Shown: positions 1-12,410 of the stretch, one piece after another
Position numbering within the stretch: the stretch's first letter is position 1
Layout of the letters: the number at the start of each line of letters is the position of its first letter
NCBI GenBank assembly: GCA_910591455.2
Contig: OU342806.1
Location: 10,057,926 to 10,121,925, forward strand
Origin: Pholis gunnellus
Lineage: Eukaryota > Chordata > Actinopteri > Perciformes > Pholidae
Length of the DNA stretch: 64,000 nucleotides
Direction: 5' to 3'
Made by a program: the position numbers and the translations under genes
Notes under the pieces: model-generated
What the model was told of the DNA's origin: nothing
Database searches by the model: none
What the model saw: the letters and a program-made list of their open reading frames with translations, nothing else

Positions 1-976
1 GTTATGCAGTCAGATGTAGTGTCTGTAGACTAAACCTACCAATTCAGATCCGCCCGTGCCCTTTAATTTTAGCGTAGGCCTATGTACTTTTCCCTTTTTA
101 GGTTAATACAATTAGGTGAATTGTTACAGAGTGGTGGCCAGTATGGAGACGTGAAGGATTAAATAATGTTGATATTGGTGTCAAGAGTTAACTGATTTAT
201 TTTTCTTTTGAGTTTTTTGTTTCACACCATAACAGCCCAGGTAATATTTGAGTTGGAAACTTATCCCAGTTATAGTTAGTTGTGGCCTTACAAATAATTT
301 AAATTCGAACTTTGTGAGAGGTGCACTCTCACTTTGACAAAATTGCATTGTTTACACCAAGTTTTTTTTGGATGAATGTATTCAGGTGTTTATTGTGTAG
401 GTGATGGTATGAGGTACAGTTTTCACAGACTAATCGATTAGTTAACTTAATTGTCATACCTGTAAAACAAGTTTCTCCAAAGGGAATCATACAAAAGCAT
501 CACTTAAAATGACAAAAAGTAATTCAGCATGAAAAAAGCATTAAAAACAACTGATGGCCTAAAGAACTAAGTCGACTAAGAAGGAGCAGCCCTACTTTGT
601 AGTTTTACAATTTGCTCATCTTGTGTTTTTGAGGCTATGAAACACTGACTGTAAAAGCTCACAGTTCTGTATCTGTTCTCTGCAATTTCGTATTTTGTTT
701 TACTACATTTATTTGACAGCAATAGTATTCACAATGCAACTTAAGATTTTATATATAAAACATGATGAGCTTATAAAAATATAATTCATCAATCAAAAGA
801 ATTGAAAATCACATTGCCCTGGTAGTTTAAATTGCTGATTACACTGTCCACAGAAATATTCAAATAATGTAAAACAGCTATGGGTTAATTCTTCACTACT
901 CCTTTAATAATTAACAACTTAATAAACAATACTTGTAATATGTTTAAGTATGCTTATATTTTGGATTTTTATTGAT
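1..976 (+). repeat. Direct repeat copy A (LTR-like end plus leader)
   Basis: This stretch matches 5860-6835 base for base apart from scattered substitutions and a few small indels, with a constant offset of 5859 at its start. The first 128 bases correspond to the right end of the LTR-like segment described at 5311-5987 and end in TTACA. The rest is AT-rich with no long open frame. The match stops sharply after 976. The repeat probably extends leftwards out of the window. It may be a truncated LTR retroelement or one arm of a segmental duplication; the sequence does not decide between these. Confidence 0.85.
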
Positions 977-1385
977 TTTTAGCTAACCAATGAAGGAAAT
1001 GATTTTATTCTAGATCAAAAATTATTATTAGGTAATATAATTTTCGAATCCTTTTATTTAATAACCCAATTAAAGATAGTAGCCTACAGCAGTGTAACTT
1101 CAGATTTTATTATTATTGGATTTCATAGAATATACAAAATAATGTCTTTGACTTGATATATCAAATTGGGCAAATTATTGATCAAATACAGGTCTATTTC
1201 CGGACTATCAAAGCACCTGTACCGTAGCACCACGAATAGTCGAGCATTACATTTCAAGCGCCGGCTGACGTAACCGAGGTTCCGCGGATGACGGCTCACC
1301 TGGCTGCATTCTTGAGGTGTTCCTCTCGTAGCTTTCTTTAACGCAGGACGGTTAGTTGGAGAAGTGCCCTTCTCTCTTTGCCAGG
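977..1385. other. Unique flank upstream of the clcc1 copy
   Basis: This stretch separates repeat copy A from the clcc1-derived sequence. From 977 to about 1309 it has no match to the flank of the intact gene (6836-7380). Similarity to the intact locus begins near 1310, with the 5' leader of clcc1. I see no gene here. Confidence 0.6.
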
Positions 1386-4300
1386 ATGCTCGTCGTTGTC
1401 CTGGTATGCAGCCTGTAACCGGCTGCCACAAGACAGGAGGCGGACAACGACTGGATAGACCCAACTACGACGCAAGCACCAAGACGACGAGGAACAATGT
1501 AAGTTTGGGTGATGTTAAATGTATACTGAACGAATTACATTTGTTAACGTTGGCCTGCATGCTCGGAAGCTATGTTGATATCTCCTTTGTGATTATTAAT
1601 ATATGTGTGTATTGAACATAATGCCTTGCAGCCAGCAGAATATGCCAATGTCCCAACCAAGAGAAGAGAGTATACTCAGGACTCATACGAAGTTTAGTTT
1701 AGTTTATGTATTTTGCACAATTCAAACAATACAATTTAAAATAAACAAACATAACAGAGATAAATGAATAACATAGTGCAGGAAGAGGCAAAAAGCCAAC
1801 TGGGCTTATTTGAAGTCTCCACCTATATAATATTACAATTTTATAAAAAATTACAAACAACATAAAATGAAATATGCAAAAGATATTACATTACAAACAA
1901 CGAAAGAAAAGAAAAGAAAACAATTATGTAATTGTGTTGAGTGTGTGCGTGTGAGAATCAGCATGGGCGTGTGTTTGTTCAGGGATATTGGTTTATACAC
2001 CTGCAGTAACTCCTAAGCAATGGTAACGCTACAACTATAAATGTAATATAACAGCGAAAACAAGGAAGACATGAACAATGATACATAAAAAAGCTATTAC
2101 AAAACAGCAGTGGACCTGATGTCGCGTCGCTCTCAAGTTGTGGATCAACAGAGACAGGTTTGTGACTTTATGGCATCTGCATTTGTACGAAGTTCTTCTG
2201 GGGAAATTAGATAAAGGAATTAAAAGTTGTATGAGCTAGCGTGCTGTGGAGATAATGACAATCCTTTACATCTTTAGTTCCTGGAATATAAATAGTTTCC
2301 TTTAACAACTGTTATACAGGACAGACAGGTTTTTCCAGTCCGTTCTTGCAGACATTTACCACCCTATTCATTTCTGTTAAAGAATTCAAGACGCATAGAA
2401 ACAAATAAGGACAGTTGGCAAAAACTAGCAAAGATTAAACAACAACAACAAATACAACTTAAAAACTGAAGCTTCACATGAAAGTGAATGAGCATTGCTG
2501 GTGACATCAAAGACACTGTTCTTTCCTTCACCCGGCAAAGTACAAGTTCACATCCTCTTGACAATAAGCACCTGTCCGGCTGGTTGTTCTTGAGCAAGAC
2601 ACTGAGGGTCTTTGTCATTTCCCAATTTTGTACCAACTTCATTCCTCGCTCCTCGCTCCTCACTCCTCCGGCTTTTGACCCAGAAATCGATCTCAGCGCT
2701 CCATCTTGAAGGATATCTCAATTCCTAAAATCCATCTCGAGCATTGAGGAGGCTTGCTGGAGGAGCTATGAGCAAGGACACACAGGTGTATCCTTTGCGG
2801 AGGTGTTTTTGGCATATTTAAATAAATAAAAGAGGCGTGACACACAGCTGTAATGATCTCAAACCACGGCTGGATTCTACAAAAGTAAATGTTCCTTTAT
2901 ATTTCTAAATTTTTTTTAATTTAAGATGATCAAATGCCTCATCAAACTTTCTGTTTGTGTAGCTCCTCGTAAGGCTCTGTTCCAACCACATTTCCTCATG
3001 ACATTCACCTGATACTTATGTCTTATTTGTTAAAGGCTCGCATTTCTCATGGACGGACGAGGACGTGAGGCAAGGAGGCGACGTAAACAAGAATCCTGGT
3101 TTTCAAAATGTGGTTGTATTAGAGAAACATGAGCTAGATATCGCCTGATATTCAATTGAATATGATTTAAAACAGAAAAGCAGGTAATCTCTATATTTGA
3201 CGGACTGAAAACAGCAGTTTTTGCTATTTTTTCGTCAAAAAGTATTTATCAATTGATTATTTTTATTACCAGTCGACTAATAGTTGCAGCTCTAATAATT
3301 TCAGTTTTTCTTCCATCTCCTGCAACCAGTTAAGTTGTTCTCTGCCTGTTTGTGTTCCACATGGGTCTGGGTGTTCTGATTATAGTGGCCATCATATGCA
3401 CTGAGCTGTGGTCAACGATCTCCTGGTTCATGCTGTTCAGGAGACTGTTTGTTGTCAGCTTCTTCGTCAGTATCTTTTGGAACTGGCTATATCTGTACAA
3501 GGTGAGGCTCTTTAGCTCTTGTTCAGCTGTCATTCTGTTTTTTTTAGACGGATAAGTTTGAAGTACCATTACATTTTTTTCAGATTGCCATTGCTGAGCA
3601 CCAAAGAAAGATAGCAAAGATGGATAGTCTCTATGAAAAATGCTCTGGACAGAAGAAAATGAACTGGATTGATAACTTGAAAGGTGAGCCAATTACAAGT
3701 ATAAATACACAGTATATTACGTATCTTCACCCTATGATCATTTGATACATTCTTAGTATGAAAATAAGGATTATAGCTGCTTTACAGTATTTCAGTATTT
3801 TATCACCTGGACCCTATTTTCCCCCATCCCCCAGTCTAAATGACTGATGGGGACAACATTTTTCGAAATAGTTCCAGTCTTAAGCCAGAGCAAAACGTGT
3901 TGCAGCCTCATTCCCATTGTGAAAATCAGCTAAATAATCAGCCATCTTGTTTGTTACGCTGCAACAAGTCACCAGATTTCAGAACGAGACTTCTCCTTGA
4001 GCGAGACTTGGTTCGACACAATAACAAACAAGCGAAAGGTGAGGAAAAAATGTTGACTTCCTCTGTAGAGTTGTTTCTATAATGTTGTCAGACACAAAAC
4101 AATCTGAGCCCGTGGCTAAAACAAGTACTTCGTGGACGTACATGGACGGGGCAGAATTGCCCCAAGCAATTACATTGCAGCCCGTTTAGCAGCTGCCATC
4201 TGCAGATGTTACCCTTTAATGTGCAAAATCTTATTGTTTTCAGTGTTTTCAAAGATTTTCTTTGAGAGGATGCACTCTCTACTACTGACAGTGATACTAC

Positions 4301-5310
4301 TAAGCCTAGTTTCCACTGAATTAACTCTATTTAGTTGCTGTCTTAGCCCCCTCTGCTGTCTTTGGATGTTTTCTTGCAGAGTGGTACAGAAGGACCTTGA
4401 CTCTTCAAGATGACCCTTGTAAGGAATACTACGAAGCCATCTTGATCGACCCCCTTCTGGTGGTTCCTCCAATCAAGGTAGGTCGCTATGATTGCATGTA
4501 TGAGTTTTCACTGCACATACAGTAATAATGACATAATAATGACAAATGGTAATGCTGTTTTATTTTCTACTTTGTAATTTATTGAGGAAATAGAATGAAG
4601 CATTTCCCTTTGTCATATACATGTGTTCCCATTCAACATTGGCCCAAACTATATTATTTTAAAATTGGTATCTGTTTTGAATATCTGCATTAATTTGAGG
4701 ATGGCACACACAAAGTTACATTCCAAACATCCCTCTCTCTCTTTAGGCGATCATATATACCATCACAACCTTCATCACAGAGCCGCTAAAGCACGTTGGA
4801 CAGGGGATCGGCGAGTTTCTTGTTGCACTCCTCAAAGATCTACCTTTTACACTGCAGATCCTAGTTCTCCCCATAATCGTGCTCGCCATTGTGGTAAGGA
4901 CCCCTTGGGAAATTACATTGACACTCGAGATCAAATAATGTGTCTCTACACTGTTATATTCATTTAACTCTTCAACAGGTATGCATGTATGGAGGCATGC
5001 AGGCAGCCTTCCAGTATGGCATCGCTGCACCTTTTCGTTTTCTTCAAGGGGATCCGCCTCCTCCACAGCTCGAGCAACCGCAGCCAGGAGGATACGCACC
5101 ACAACAAGTCGTTGAAGGCCGGTTACACAGGAACCAGGTTCGTCAGAGGCAGCCCAACAGACGCAGGGAAGAGATGCTGCTCCTTGTATGATGAGACGGA
5201 TGCTGAGCTTCGTGAAGCAGAGCAGAATATCTCCGCTGAGTCAGATTCAGAAAACCTGAACGAGACACAGCGCTAGAAGGGGAAAGTGCTCGCAGTGTTG
5301 CTGCTAACAC
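1386..5310 (+). pseudogene. clcc1: Partial tandem copy of clcc1 (introns kept)
   Basis: Introns and exons align with the intact gene at 7458-12410, so this arose by DNA duplication, not retroposition. The remnants are exon 1 (1386 to about 1496), exon 2 split (1632-1692 and 2111-2157), exon 5 (3361-3501), exon 6 (3584-3683), exon 7 (4380-4477), exon 8 (4747-4893) and part of exon 9 (4979-5310). Lesions seen directly: codon 11 is TAA; 13 bp are missing later in exon 1, which shifts the frame; about 420 bp is inserted in exon 2; exons 3 and 4 are absent; the acceptor before exon 5 reads AC instead of AG; exon 9 has a premature TGA at about 5189 and is cut off at 5310. Exons 5 to 8 keep their lengths, phases and splice signals. 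From the Met codon at 3361 the frame stays open to the TGA in exon 9 (about 230 codons). It is a pseudogene by its 5' lesions; a truncated product is not excluded. Confidence 0.9.
1693..2110. mobile_element. Insertion inside exon 2 of the clcc1 copy
   Basis: About 420 bp interrupts sequence that is continuous in the intact gene (7718-7825). It is A-rich with several poly-A-like runs. A motif near 1777-1822 (GAGGCAAAAAGCCAACTGGG and following) resembles the tails of common fish interspersed repeats as I remember them. I see no terminal inverted repeats, so a retroelement tail fits best. The family is not identified. Confidence 0.55.
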
Positions 5311-5987
5311 TGTAATGATCGCCGAAGTCTGCCTGTTTGTAAAGCATTTGTGAATGGGGAACTTGTGGGTTATTTTCCTTCACCTATATAAAGTGCGGTA
5401 CTTGGGAATGTTGTTAGTTGCCTGTAATTATTACACAGGATATTGATAGGATAGGAAACGGCACAGAGGACCACCAGCTAAACGGGCGGTGGTGGTTGTG
5501 TGAGTTCTGGGGACAGGTGGAAGCGCGGCGTCTCGCCCCGCTTCCACCTGTTGACTTTGTTTTGGGGATTTGTTTGTTTGTCATTGGACTGTTTTGCGTT
5601 ACTTTAAGGAACTTTTGGAACTTATGGGACTCGGGGTTTGAGTGATATTTTGTAAATGTTTAGTTTATTGGGCTGAAGTAGAGCGGGAGCCTCACGGTTT
5701 TTGTTTTGTGTGCTGCAACCTGTATGCTGTATGAATTTGATTATATGAATATATGTTGTTATATTTAACTAACATGTGTGATTTCCTTTGTGTCTGAGGT
5801 GGTCTGTCATTATAGCGAATCATAGAGAAGACCGTTCAGCGTGTTTTGGTACCTTCAATGTTATGCAGTCAGATGTAGTGTCTGTAGACTAAACCTACCA
5901 ATTCAGATCCGCCCGTGCCCTTTAATTTTAGCGTAGGCCTATGTACTTTTCCCTTTTTAGGTTAATACAATTAGGTGAATTGTTACA
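5311..5987 (+). mobile_element. Candidate LTR (solo or 5' LTR)
   Basis: The clcc1 copy breaks off exactly where TGTAATGATC begins at 5311. The segment ends in TTACA at 5987, the inverted complement of TGTAA, as expected for LTR termini. Inside are a TATA-like box (TATATAAAG, 5385-5393) and a strong hairpin, with 12-bp arms at 5513-5524 and 5540-5551. Immediately after it comes GAGTGGTGGCC, placed where a primer-binding site would lie, but I cannot match it to a particular tRNA. No target-site duplication is visible (AACAC on the left, GAGTG on the right). No gag-pol coding is present nearby. Confidence 0.5.
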
Positions 5988-6835
5988 GAGTGGTGGCCAG
6001 TATGGAGACGTGAAGGATTAAATAATGTTGATATTGGTGTCAAGAGTTAACTGATTTATTTTTCTTTTGAGTTTTTTGTTTCACACCATAACAGCCCAGG
6101 TAATATTTGAGTTGGAAACTTATCCCAGTTATAGTTAGTTGTGGCCTTACAAATAATTAAAATTCGAACTTTGTGAGAGGTGCACTCTCACTTGCAAAAT
6201 TGCATTGTTTACACCAAGTTTTTTTTGGATGAATGTATTCAGGTGTTTATTGTGTAGGTGATGGTATGTGGTACAGTTTTCACAGACTAATCGATTAGTT
6301 AACTTAATTGTCATACCTGTAAAACAAGTTTCTCCAAAGGGAATCATACAAAAGCACCACTTAAAATGAAAAAAAAGTAATTCAGCATGAAAATAGCATT
6401 AAAAACAACTGATGGCCTAAAGAACTAAGTCGACTAAGAAGGAGCAGCCCTACTTTGTAGTTTTACAATTTGCTCATCTTGTGTTTTTGAGGCTATGAAA
6501 TACTGACTGTAAAAGCTCACAGTTATGTATCTGTTCTCTGCAATTTCGTATTTTGTTTTACTACATTTATTTGACAGCAATAGTATTCACAATGCAACTT
6601 AAGATTTTATATATAAAACATGATGAGCTGATAAAAATATAATTCATCAATCAAAAGAATTGAAAATCACATTGCCCTGGTAGTTTAAATTGCTGATTAC
6701 ACTGTCCACAGAAATATTCAAATAATGTAAAACAGGTATGGGTTAATTCTTCACTACTCCTTTAATAATTAACAACTTAATAAACAATACTTGTAATATG
6801 TTTAAGTATGCTTATATTTTGGACTTTTATTGATG
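5860..6835 (+). repeat. Direct repeat copy B
   Basis: This is the second copy of the sequence at 1-976, in the same orientation. It contains the right end of the LTR-like segment (to 5987) followed by about 848 bp of AT-rich, non-coding sequence. Similarity ends abruptly after 6835. The two copies bracket the broken clcc1 duplicate. Confidence 0.85.
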
Positions 6836-7457
6836 TAAGATTTTTAATGCAGGACTTTCCTGGTCACTGAGTAGTTTACATTGCTGTACTGAATTCTATT
6901 TTTCTTAAATTACAATAATTGTACTTCAAGGATCTTTGCTGAACACTTGTTTTTGTCATTAAGAAGATAATTGCTCCCCCATAATAAATCAATAAATTGT
7001 ATTCTTCCTGAGCAAACAAAATAGATAATCTATACATTTCGCAAAACTGAATTTAAGACTTTTTGACCAAAATATAATTCTGCTTATGTGCGGCTTTTTC
7101 CTCTAAAAACTATACTTCCCGTGAGCCTTTGCGGTGGACGTAAATCGTGACAAACGCGTGTACCGTAAAGCGGTTCTGTTGTGCGGTAAGTTGTTATTGT
7201 AACACCGAGCTACTTCTGTTGTTAGATCAGATTGAAACGTATTTAACATTACCCGTAATATTGAAGCCTTCATGTATCAAAGTGTCTTCAAAGTCGAGGT
7301 TGAGTCGGTGGGTCTGATGTTATCATAGCAGCTACCATTAGCATGTTTAGCTAGTTATTCGGTATTCGCTTTCACTTTCATTGAGGTGTTCCTCTCCTCG
7401 TAGCTAACTTTAACGCAGGACGGTTAGTTGGAGAAGTGCCCTTCTCTCTTTGCCAGG
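6836..7457 (+). promoter_or_regulatory. clcc1: Upstream region and 5' UTR of clcc1
   Basis: This covers about 620 bp before the clcc1 start codon. The last 75 bases (from about 7383) are shared with the duplicate and probably are 5' UTR. A more CpG-rich patch with CGTAAATCGTGAC and ACGCG lies at about 7120-7200 and may hold the promoter. No convincing TATA box is seen. Confidence 0.4.
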
Positions 7458-10400
7458 ATGCTCCTCGTTGTCCTGGTGTGCAGCCTGTCAGTGGCTGTCA
7501 CAAGACAGGAGGCGGACAACGACTGGATAGACCCTTATGATATGCTCAACTACGACGCAAGCACCAAGACGATGAGGAAGCCTACAGAGGTTGGGTGATG
7601 TTAAATGTATACTGAACGAATTGCATTTGCTAACGTTGGCCTGCATGCTCGGAAGCTATGTTGATATCTCCTTTGTGACTATTAATATGTGTGTGTATTG
7701 AACATAATGCCTTGCAGCCAGCAGAATATGACAATGTCCCAACCAAGAGAAGAGAGTATACTCAGGACTCCAACGAGGTGGACCTGACGTCGTGTCGCTC
7801 TCAAGTTGTGGATCAACAGAGACAGGTTTGTGACTATTGAAGCAGCCTTAAAAGTGGATGAGCATAAGGTTGCTGGTGACATCAAAGACACTGTTCTTTC
7901 CTTCACTCTGCAAAGTAAAAGTTCACATCTTCTTGAGAACAAGCACCTGTCCGGCTGGTTGTTCTTGAACAAGAGACACTGAGGGTCTTTCTCATTTCCA
8001 AATTTTGTACCAACTTTGCACAGGTGTATCCTTTGCGGAGGTGTTTTCGGCACATTTAAATAAATAAAAGAGGTGTGACACACAGCTGTAATGATCTCAA
8101 ACCAAGGCTGGACTCCACAAATGTATTTATAAGATGATCAAATGCCTCCTCAAACTTTCAGTTTGTGTAGCTCCTCATAAGGCTCTGTTCTAACCACATT
8201 TATTAATGACATTCACCTGATACTGAGCTACATCCAATTCAACTGCAATAATGACATGGTGTTTATAAGTGCAAACAGCTGTGGATGTCAAATTATTATG
8301 TCAATTGGAACATTCTCTAATAAACTGTATTCCGTGTTTGTGTGTATGTAGTCCATAAGTATTTGGACTTTGACAACATTTTTTTAATTTTGCCTCTTTA
8401 CGTGACTCCAGTTGATTTGAAATGAAGCAGTCAATATGTGGTTGAAGTGTAGACTCTCAACCTTAATTCAATGGATAAAACAAAAATATCACATGAACAG
8501 TTTAACAATTACAGCCATTTTTACACAGTCCCCCACATTTTCAGAGGCTCAAAAGTAATTGGACAAACTAACATAATTGTGAATATAATCATTATTTTTA
8601 ATATTTGGAGGAAAATCATTTGCAGTCAAAGATTGCCTGAAGTCTGGCCCCATAGACATCACCAACAACGGTGAGTTATTCCCCCCTGGAGATGCTTTGC
8701 AAGACAATTGTACAATTACTTTTGAGCCTCTGAAAATGTGGGGGACTGGATAAAAATGGCTATAATTCCATAACGGTTCATGTAATATTTTAGTTTTATT
8801 CATTGAATTAAGGCTGAAAGTCTACACTTCAACCACATATTGACTGCTTCCTTTCAAATCCATTGGAGTCATGTAAAGAGGCAAAATTAGAAGAATTGTG
8901 TCACAGTCCAAATACTTATGGCCCTGACTGTATATGTCTCTCATTATTTGTTTAGTACTTTTTTGTACAAACATTTGAAGTGCTGTGGCCTCGACTCCTC
9001 TCTCCTCCTGGCCTCCTCCGAGGAAAGAATTCGAGAAGGCACAAAATCGGGACATGAGAAAGACCCTCAGTCTCTACAGTAAATGGCAAATGTTAAAACC
9101 TACCTCCAATCTGTCGGGCATCACAAATATTGTGCTTTGCTTTCATTCAGATTGAAGAACTAAAGAAGAAAATCATGCTCATCTCACAGCAGCCCACATG
9201 CAATCCAGTGTTCAAACGATTCCTTACCAGACTCCGGAACGAAATACAAAGAGTTGGTTTGGTAAGTGGGCATTTCACATGCATTGTGCTGTGTTCTGTG
9301 GCTTTGAATATGTCTTTGCTAGACCATACATCCATTTCACTGAACCTTTCTTGCAATCATCATGTGGCCTACATTTGACAGTGCTACCTGTCCCCTTTTG
9401 TCCCCAGCCCAGTGACTCCTCGGAGGTCTTCTATGATGCCAAAATCAAACTCTCCAACCAAGACATGGCCGAGATTCAGGCACTGCTGGAGGGCGAGGAC
9501 AGTTGGAGATCAGGCGCTCTAGACAATGCCGTCAGTCAGATACTGGTAGATCTCAGACCACATGACTACGAGGCCTGGAGGTGGCGTTTTGAAGACACCT
9601 TTGGCGTGGAGCTTGACACACTATTACAAGTAAGCTCAATCAATTATCAAAACAGTTTATTATGATTATTTGTATTGCCAGTCAACTGATCGATTAGTCG
9701 ACTAATAATTCCTGTTTGTGTTCCAGATGGGTCTGGGTGTTCTGATTATAGTCGCCATCATATGCACTCAGCTGTGGTCAACGATGTCCTGGTTCATGCA
9801 GTTCAGGAGACTGTTTGGTGTCAGCTTCTTCGTCAGTATTATCTGGAACTGGCTATATCTGTACAAGGTGAGGCTCTTTAGCTCTTGTTCAGCTGTCATT
9901 CAGTTTTTTTTTTCAGACGATTAAGTTTGAAGTGCCATTCAATTCTTTTCAGATTGCCTTTGCTGAGCACCAAAGCAACATAGCAAAGATGGATGGTGTC
10001 TATGAAAAGTGCACTGGAGTGAAGAAAATTGACTGGAGTGATAGCTTGAAAGGTGAGCCAAGTAAAAGGATAAATACACAGTATATTATGTATCTTCAAC
10101 CTATGATCATTTGATACATTCTTAGTATGTAAATAAGGATTATAGCTGCTTTAATCTTTCTGTTTAACAAATTCAGAATCGACAAATTTGGACACGCATG
10201 GTTTTCACACACAGCAGTGACGTGAAAAATGTTTCTCACTCATAATGTTTAAAAGCCTCCTGTTGGGGCTATTGATGGACTGATCTGAAACTATGCAAAT
10301 GAGTTGTGGCCCTGCTCCTTCCTGCTGCTCCATATATCGGTTCAACACCATTGTCCCCCATTCACATTCAAAGGGCAACGTCAGTATTTTATAACCTGGA

Positions 10401-12410
10401 CCCTATTTTCCCTTTTTAAAGATTGTGCCAAGCAATTACATTGCAGTCCCGCTTATCGGCTGCCATCTGCAGTGTTCTTGCTCAATACTGGGCCAATTTC
10501 GTTGTCCCCATTAGTCACTTAGACACACAAACATCGGCAAATATGGTCTAGTTTAAAAAAACTAACAGATGTTACCCTTTTAATGTGCACAATCTTATTG
10601 TTTTCAGTGTTTTTGAAAGATTTCCTTGGAGAGGATGCACTCTCTACTACTGACAGTGATACTACTAAGCCTAGTTTCCACTGAATGAACTCTATTTAGT
10701 TGCTGTCTTAGCCCCCTCTGCTGTCTTTGGATGTTTTCTTGCAGAGTGGTACAGAAGCACCTTGACTCTTCAAGGTGACCCTTGTAAGAAATACTATGAA
10801 GTCCTCGTGGTCAACCCCATTCTGTTGGTTCCTCCAACCAAGGTAGGTCGCTATGATTGCATTTATGAGTTTTCACTGCACATACAGGCTGTATTATGCT
10901 GCGTAATAATGACAAATGGTACATTCCAAACATCCCTCTCTCTCTTTAGGCGATCGCGGTGACCATCACGACCTTCATCACAGAGCCGCTAAAGCACGTT
11001 GGACAGGGGATCAGTGAGTTTCTTGTTGCACTCCTCAAAGATCTACCTATTACCCTGCAGATCCCAGTTCTCTTCACTATCGTGCTCGCCATTGTGGTAA
11101 GGACCCCTTGAGAAATGACATTGACACTCAAGATCAAATAATGTGTCTCTACACTGTTATATTCATTTAACTCTTCAACAGGTATGCATGTATGGAGGCG
11201 TGCAGGCAGCCTTCCAGCATGGCATCGCTGCACCTTTTCGTCGCCCTCGAGGGGATCCGCCTCCTCCACAGCTCGAGAAACCGCAGCCTCAAGTCCAGAG
11301 GATCCTGGCCGGGGACAACTTAGCAGGAGGGGACGCACCGCAACAGGCCCCACCGCAACAGGCCCCACTGCAACAGGCCCCACTGCAACAAGCCGTTGAA
11401 GGCCGGTTACACAGGAACCAGGTCCATCAGAGGCAGCCCAACAGACGCAGGAAAGAGATGGGTGTGGAGTCACTGGGCACTGCCGAGCCTCCTTACAGTG
11501 AGGATGAGACGGATGCGGAGCTGCGTGAGGCGGCGCAGAATCTCTCCGCTGAGTCAGATTCAGAAAGCCTGCATGAGACACTAGAGGAGCTAGAAGGGGA
11601 AAGTGCTCGCAGTGTTGCTGCTAACACAACCAAATCGAAAACTAAACCCACTGAATCAGATTCATTGTCCTCAAAGACTAAACCGCTGAAAGTGAATGAA
11701 AAGCTCTCTCAAAATAAACTCGGCAGAGACGGTGAAGCACCTCAATCTCAGCCAGCAGAAAGGCTGCTTTCACTAGCTGATGTTCAGGTGAGTTCTTTCT
11801 AAATATCCTTTAATATCCAACATAAGACTTAAAATGGTGCTGTGATTTAACCTTTAAAGTACACTGTTTATGTTTTAATGCTTCAGATTTGCACATGCAA
11901 CATGAATAGGTAAATAAATATTTAATAACTAGATCATATTTTTAATGAGGCATTTTCATTGGCAGTTTTTATTTTTGTGTTTTGATGATAGCTGTTGAGC
12001 TTGTGAATGCCAGTAACCCATGGATAGATTTTATAGCTTTAATATGCGTATTTATTTGCTGCCACACCATACTTCTTAAGTTTTTCTCAATTTTTCTTAA
12101 GAACACTAATTATAAGTGCAGTGGATTTCAGTTGGGGTGCCACGGCATACTGCTGTTTGAACTTGATCGTTCCCAAAATATCATTAAAATAATGTTTGAT
12201 TAACATTGGTTTTAGCAACCGCATCATTCTTCTCTGGAACCAGAGAACCAGACATTTTTATCTGAACATGTAAGGATTTTTGTTTAATACATTTTGATGT
12301 AAACCCCCTCCCTGCAGGATCTGTACTCGGCTGAAGACGCCACCTCCTTTGTCTCACTGCCACCTGTTGAGACTGCTGGAGTTCCTGTTCAGGAGACATC
12401 AGCGGAGTAG
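7458..12410 (+). CDS. clcc1: CLCC1, chloride channel CLIC-like protein 1
   Basis: Coding exons: 7458-7589, 7718-7825, 9151-9261, 9408-9629, 9727-9867, 9953-10052, 10745-10842, 10950-11096, 11182-11787, 12216-12269, 12318-12410. All introns are GT-AG and the frame is continuous for 603 codons. Residues 1 to about 16 form a signal peptide, followed by the family motif DWIDPYDMLNYDA. The middle holds the luminal domain (WRFEDTFGVE, just before residue 192). Membrane segments start near residues 192 and 224 and again in exon 8 and early exon 9, with the signatures WNWLYLYK and LVPPTKA...TEPLKHVG. The tail is long, charged and low-complexity. Family knowledge: an ER-membrane anion-channel-like protein needed for ER ion and lipid homeostasis. 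Order and signatures match vertebrate CLCC1 throughout. Exon 9 carries a PQQAP-type tandem repeat that is not expanded in the neighbouring copy. Confidence 0.95.
8347..8931. mobile_element. Palindromic Tc1/mariner-type MITE in clcc1 intron 2
   Basis: The two ends are inverted copies of each other over about 215 bp (roughly 8351-8567 against 8707-8925), with outer ends around CCATAAGTATTTGGAC. Near-identical peptides can be read from opposite strands of the two arms, which shows the palindrome. TA dinucleotides sit at the edges. There is no transposase frame, so it is non-autonomous. Confidence 0.75.
11338..11397 (+). repeat. clcc1: 15-bp coding minisatellite in clcc1 exon 9
   Basis: About four head-to-tail copies of a 15-base unit based on CAACAGGCCCCACTG encode repeated Gln-Gln-Ala-Pro-Pro/Leu in the cytosolic or luminal tail. 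The duplicated clcc1 fragment has only one unit at the same place. Confidence 0.85.

Noticed and set aside
5418..5645. A 75-codon open frame with a hydrophobic stretch between the clcc1 copies
   Set aside because: It lies inside the LTR-like segment, over the hairpin. There is no family resemblance and no splice context.
8471..8803. Overlapping open frames with similar peptides on both strands
   Set aside because: They are the two arms of the palindromic MITE in clcc1 intron 2, not genes.
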